Source: Sulfurimonas sp.
Lineage (GTDB): Bacteria; Campylobacterota; Campylobacteria; Campylobacterales; Sulfurimonadaceae
Direction of reading: 5' to 3'
DNA length: 6,939 nucleotides
Assembly (NCBI GenBank): GCA_027858865.1
Contig: JAQIBW010000237.1
Location: 1-6,939, forward strand
In this document: piece after piece, positions 4,918 through 6,939 of the stretch
Layout: each line of letters opens with the position of its first letter
Position numbering within the stretch: position 1 is the stretch's first letter
Notes under the pieces: generated by a model
The model's input: only the letters and a program-made list of their open reading frames with translations
The model's database searches: none
What the model was told of the DNA's origin: nothing
Made by a program: the position numbers and the translations under genes

Positions 4918-6817
4918 GTTTAGATTCTACTAGCATAGTATCTAGTAGTGCAAATAATTCGTTAGAAGCGTCTTCCATCTTATCAAAATTACGTACAATC
5001 TCATCAGAATTATCAAGGGTTGATGTTACTGCAGTATCGTCAATATATGTTAAGTTAATATTAGCACTATCATGAACAATAGCATGTGGAATTGCCATTT
5101 TTGAAAAAGATGAAGTAGCAGAAAATCTTTCTTTACCTTCATGATCATACCAAGTACCTAAGCTACACTCATGTGGTGTTTGGTTATTTAGAAGTTTTTC
5201 TAAAGACATCACTGAATTGTACGCACGAGACTTATAAAGAATATGATCTAGTTTTGCAAGAACAACAAATATAGAATTTTCCATCTCATAAGAGTAGTTT
5301 ACTATTTCACTAGAGTTATCACTAAGCTCGATAAGAGTTCCTTCAAACTCATTAATCTTACCAGTTGAACCCTCAACAGTGTGTTTCATAGTTGCTGAAC
5401 TTTCTTGAATCTCATTCATATCTTGTTGTAGAGCTTTGATAGATACAGAAATCTCTCCGGTAGCCTTATGTGTTCTCTCTGCAAGTTTTCTTACTTCATC
5501 TGCAACAACGGCAAAACCGCGTCCATGTTCACCTGCACGGGCTGCTTCAATAGCGGCATTAAGTGCAAGTAAGTTTGTTTGGTCTGCTATATCTGTAATA
5601 AGTTCTATTACCGATGTAATATTATTAGTCTGGTTAGCAAGTTCACTGATACTATGGTTGTTTGTACTTACTTGCTCACTCAATTGACTTAACTCGTTTA
5701 CAATCTCATTAACATTCTCACGTGAGTCAGATGCTAAGTCAGAAGCAGATTTTGTTGCTTTTGTAACTTCTTTTAGATTACCAATATTTTCTCTTAGGTT
5801 ACCAATGATAAGTGAAAGTGATTCAGATACATTGATACTTTTTGTACTAAGCTCTGAGTTAAAAGTATCTCTGGCAGCTTTTTGATATTGTTCTTTCATA
5901 AAGGTAATACTCTTATCTACACTATTGATTGCTTGGACAAACTCACCATCCATCCCTGCAGATGAAATTTGGTGAGAAAATTCACCTTTGGAAGCATCTG
6001 TAATAGTCATGTTTATCTCGTTGATAAGATTTTCAATATGCCCTAAGAGTGTTGACAGTTCACATCCAAGTATTCCAAGTTCAGTTTTTGTATTATGTGT
6101 ACACTCTTCTCTATGCGTAAAATCACCTTTAGCCGCATGCCCAATAAGTGTAATAAATGAGCCAATACCACTTGTGATTGACTTTCTAATAATGTTAGCT
6201 AAGATAAATACTACTATTGCAACAAATAATCCAGCAACAAGAACTAGTATTTTATAAAAATTTAAATCTTGGGCTAACGAAACAGAGTCGTTTGTCAACT
6301 CTTCACCTTTATATTTTACAAGTTTTTTAAAAGCAGTCCTAGAACTGTTTGCAAATGGTGTTAGATCATTTTTATATTTTGCATATATCTTTGTTTTATC
6401 ATTTTGAATATCTTCACTACTTAAAGATTCCATCATTTTATATGAGTTGTTCAAAAAGAGCATTGTAGAAGTTTTTGCTTCTTTTACCATAGGTAGAGAA
6501 ATATCATTAGCCATCATCTTTTCCAAAGAGGAGAAAAGAGTTTCTATTTTTTTAATAGACTCATTTAGTTTTGACATATCCTTACTATAGTCTCCACCAA
6601 GCATAATATCTCTTGTTGTTCTACTTACATAGTTTAGATTTTTTTCTATCTTTAATGTTTGAATTGCACCTGACATAGAATTTTTATGAAGGTGGTTGTA
6701 ATTAGACTCTATAAGACTCATAGCCCCAAAAACAAAAATTGTCGCAGAGAGGACTGATATTGTAACCATCAAAATTAATAAATTCATCTTTTTTTGAATA
6801 CTGGTATTTTCAAACAT
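4910..6817 (-). CDS. Methyl-accepting chemotaxis protein with C-terminal CZB zinc-binding domain
   Basis: This is a membrane chemoreceptor of 635 aa that would control CheA through CheW. TM1 lies at about 12-35, followed by a helical periplasmic sensor domain (about 36-188, 4HB-like, with SRTTRDIMLGGD at 65-76). TM2 is at about 189-211, then a HAMP region (about 211-264) and a second HAMP-like segment (about 268-312) in which KGDF and KGEF recur. The MCP signalling hairpin covers about 320-515, with its conserved tip DQTNLLALNAAIEAARAGEH (412-431) followed by GRGFAVVADEVRKLAERT. The C-terminus is a CZB domain: LDH (H525), CSLGTWY (C551), and HAIVH (H578, H582) give the 3His-1Cys zinc site. 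The C551-H578-H582 spacing equals that of C52/H79/H83 in E. coli DgcZ. In characterised family members the site senses zinc or oxidants such as HOCl. No CheR-binding pentapeptide is seen at the C-terminus (ESKQN). The ATG has AAGGG (6829..6825) seven bases upstream. The periplasmic ligand is unknown. Confidence 0.93.
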   Translation of the reverse strand: MFENTSIQKKMNLLILMVTISVLSATIFVFGAMSLIESNYNHLHKNSMSGAIQTLKIEKNLNYVSRTTRDIMLGGDYSKDMSKLNESIKKIETLFSSLEKMMANDISLPMVKEAKTSTMLFLNNSYKMMESLSSEDIQNDKTKIYAKYKNDLTPFANSSRTAFKKLVKYKGEELTNDSVSLAQDLNFYKILVLVAGLFVAIVVFILANIIRKSITSGIGSFITLIGHAAKGDFTHREECTHNTKTELGILGCELSTLLGHIENLINEINMTITDASKGEFSHQISSAGMDGEFVQAINSVDKSITFMKEQYQKAARDTFNSELSTKSINVSESLSLIIGNLRENIGNLKEVTKATKSASDLASDSRENVNEIVNELSQLSEQVSTNNHSISELANQTNNITSVIELITDIADQTNLLALNAAIEAARAGEHGRGFAVVADEVRKLAERTHKATGEISVSIKALQQDMNEIQESSATMKHTVEGSTGKINEFEGTLIELSDNSSEIVNYSYEMENSIFVVLAKLDHILYKSRAYNSVMSLEKLLNNQTPHECSLGTWYDHEGKERFSATSSFSKMAIPHAIVHDSANINLTYIDDTAVTSTLDNSDEIVRNFDKMEDASNELFALLDTMLVESKQN

Positions 6818-6939
6818 TCTATTACCCTTAGTTTAATAATGTGCAGGCATTCTATCACATCAAATAAGAAATTTTTATAAAAAAAGGGTAAAAGTTAAAA
6901 TATTATCAATGAAATGTGATGAATCTACCACTTTAGAGA
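6818..6939. other. Upstream region of the chemoreceptor gene, to the window edge
   Basis: This AT-rich stretch holds the chemoreceptor leader and promoter. It also has an inverted pair of 7-base words, ATCACAT (6854-6860) and ATGTGAT (6914-6920), one of which overlaps the -10 region. A plus-strand ATG at 6909 opens a frame to the edge (MKCDESTTLE), and a minus-strand frame is also open from the edge for about 20 codons. Neither can be called a gene from so little sequence. Confidence 0.4.
6849..6857 (-). promoter_or_regulatory. Putative extended -10 promoter of the chemoreceptor gene
   Basis: The minus strand reads TGA followed by TAGAAT (6854..6849), an extended -10 with a 5-of-6 box. The predicted start is near 6842, giving a leader of about 25 bases that contains the AAGGG site. 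I see no match to sigma-54 (GG-N10-GC) or sigma-28 (GCCGATAA-type -10) promoters, so the receptor appears to be under housekeeping control rather than the flagellar cascade. Confidence 0.4.

Noticed and set aside
5436..6257. Plus-strand open frames antisense to the chemoreceptor (5436-5687 and 5988-6257)
   Set aside because: They are shadows of the conserved signalling hairpin and HAMP regions, with no independent support.
6854..6920. Inverted pair ATCACAT / ATGTGAT as a possible CRP-like operator upstream of the chemoreceptor
   Set aside because: The half-sites are 53 bases apart, far from the 6-base spacing of a CRP-type site, and 7-base matches are expected by chance in this AT-rich spacer.
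6909..6939. Possible start of a plus-strand gene (MKCDESTTLE) at the right edge, with TATAAA at 6876-6881 as a -10 box
   Set aside because: Only ten codons are visible and there is no ribosome binding site. The minus strand is also open here, so the coding strand cannot be decided.

Overview
The window looks like a chromosomal piece from a free-living member of the Campylobacterota (Sulfurimonas, Sulfurovum or Arcobacter-like). This is inferred from the AT-rich composition, the tight packing of genes, the TATAAT-type promoters with weak -35 boxes, the 'TTTAAAGTG TATAAT' promoter style and the protein families present. The genus cannot be fixed from the sequence alone.

Layout. (1) The left edge holds the first 111 codons of a DUF445-type membrane protein on the minus strand, starting at a TTG behind a strong ribosome binding site. 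(2) Divergent from it is a plus-strand pair: a 146-aa protein of unknown function followed 3 bases later by a full-length RND (AcrB-like) inner-membrane exporter of 1041 aa. No periplasmic adaptor or TolC-like gene is present in the window. (3) Converging on the end of the exporter gene is a minus-strand pair: an exported single-domain rhodanese and a 40-aa one-helix membrane protein. The second start overlaps the rhodanese stop as TAATG, and its 3' end overlaps the exporter gene by 56 bases. (4) Divergent from the rhodanese is a 123-aa charged, helical protein of unknown function. (5) A 12-bp perfect stem-loop, shared by both strands, separates it from a convergent minus-strand chemoreceptor of 635 aa. 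The receptor has a periplasmic helical domain, tandem HAMP-like segments, the MCP signalling hairpin and a C-terminal CZB zinc-binding domain.

The genes do not form one obvious pathway. The likely transcription units are: DUF445 gene (minus); 146-aa protein + RND pump (plus); rhodanese + 40-aa protein (minus); 123-aa protein (plus); chemoreceptor (minus). The two divergent junctions are compact (about 65 bp) and their opposing -10 boxes overlap. The most unusual items are the uncharacterised 146-aa partner of the RND pump, which weakly resembles part of type IV coupling proteins, and the small membrane protein translationally coupled to the rhodanese. I see no CRISPR array, RNA gene, insertion sequence or clear new defence system.
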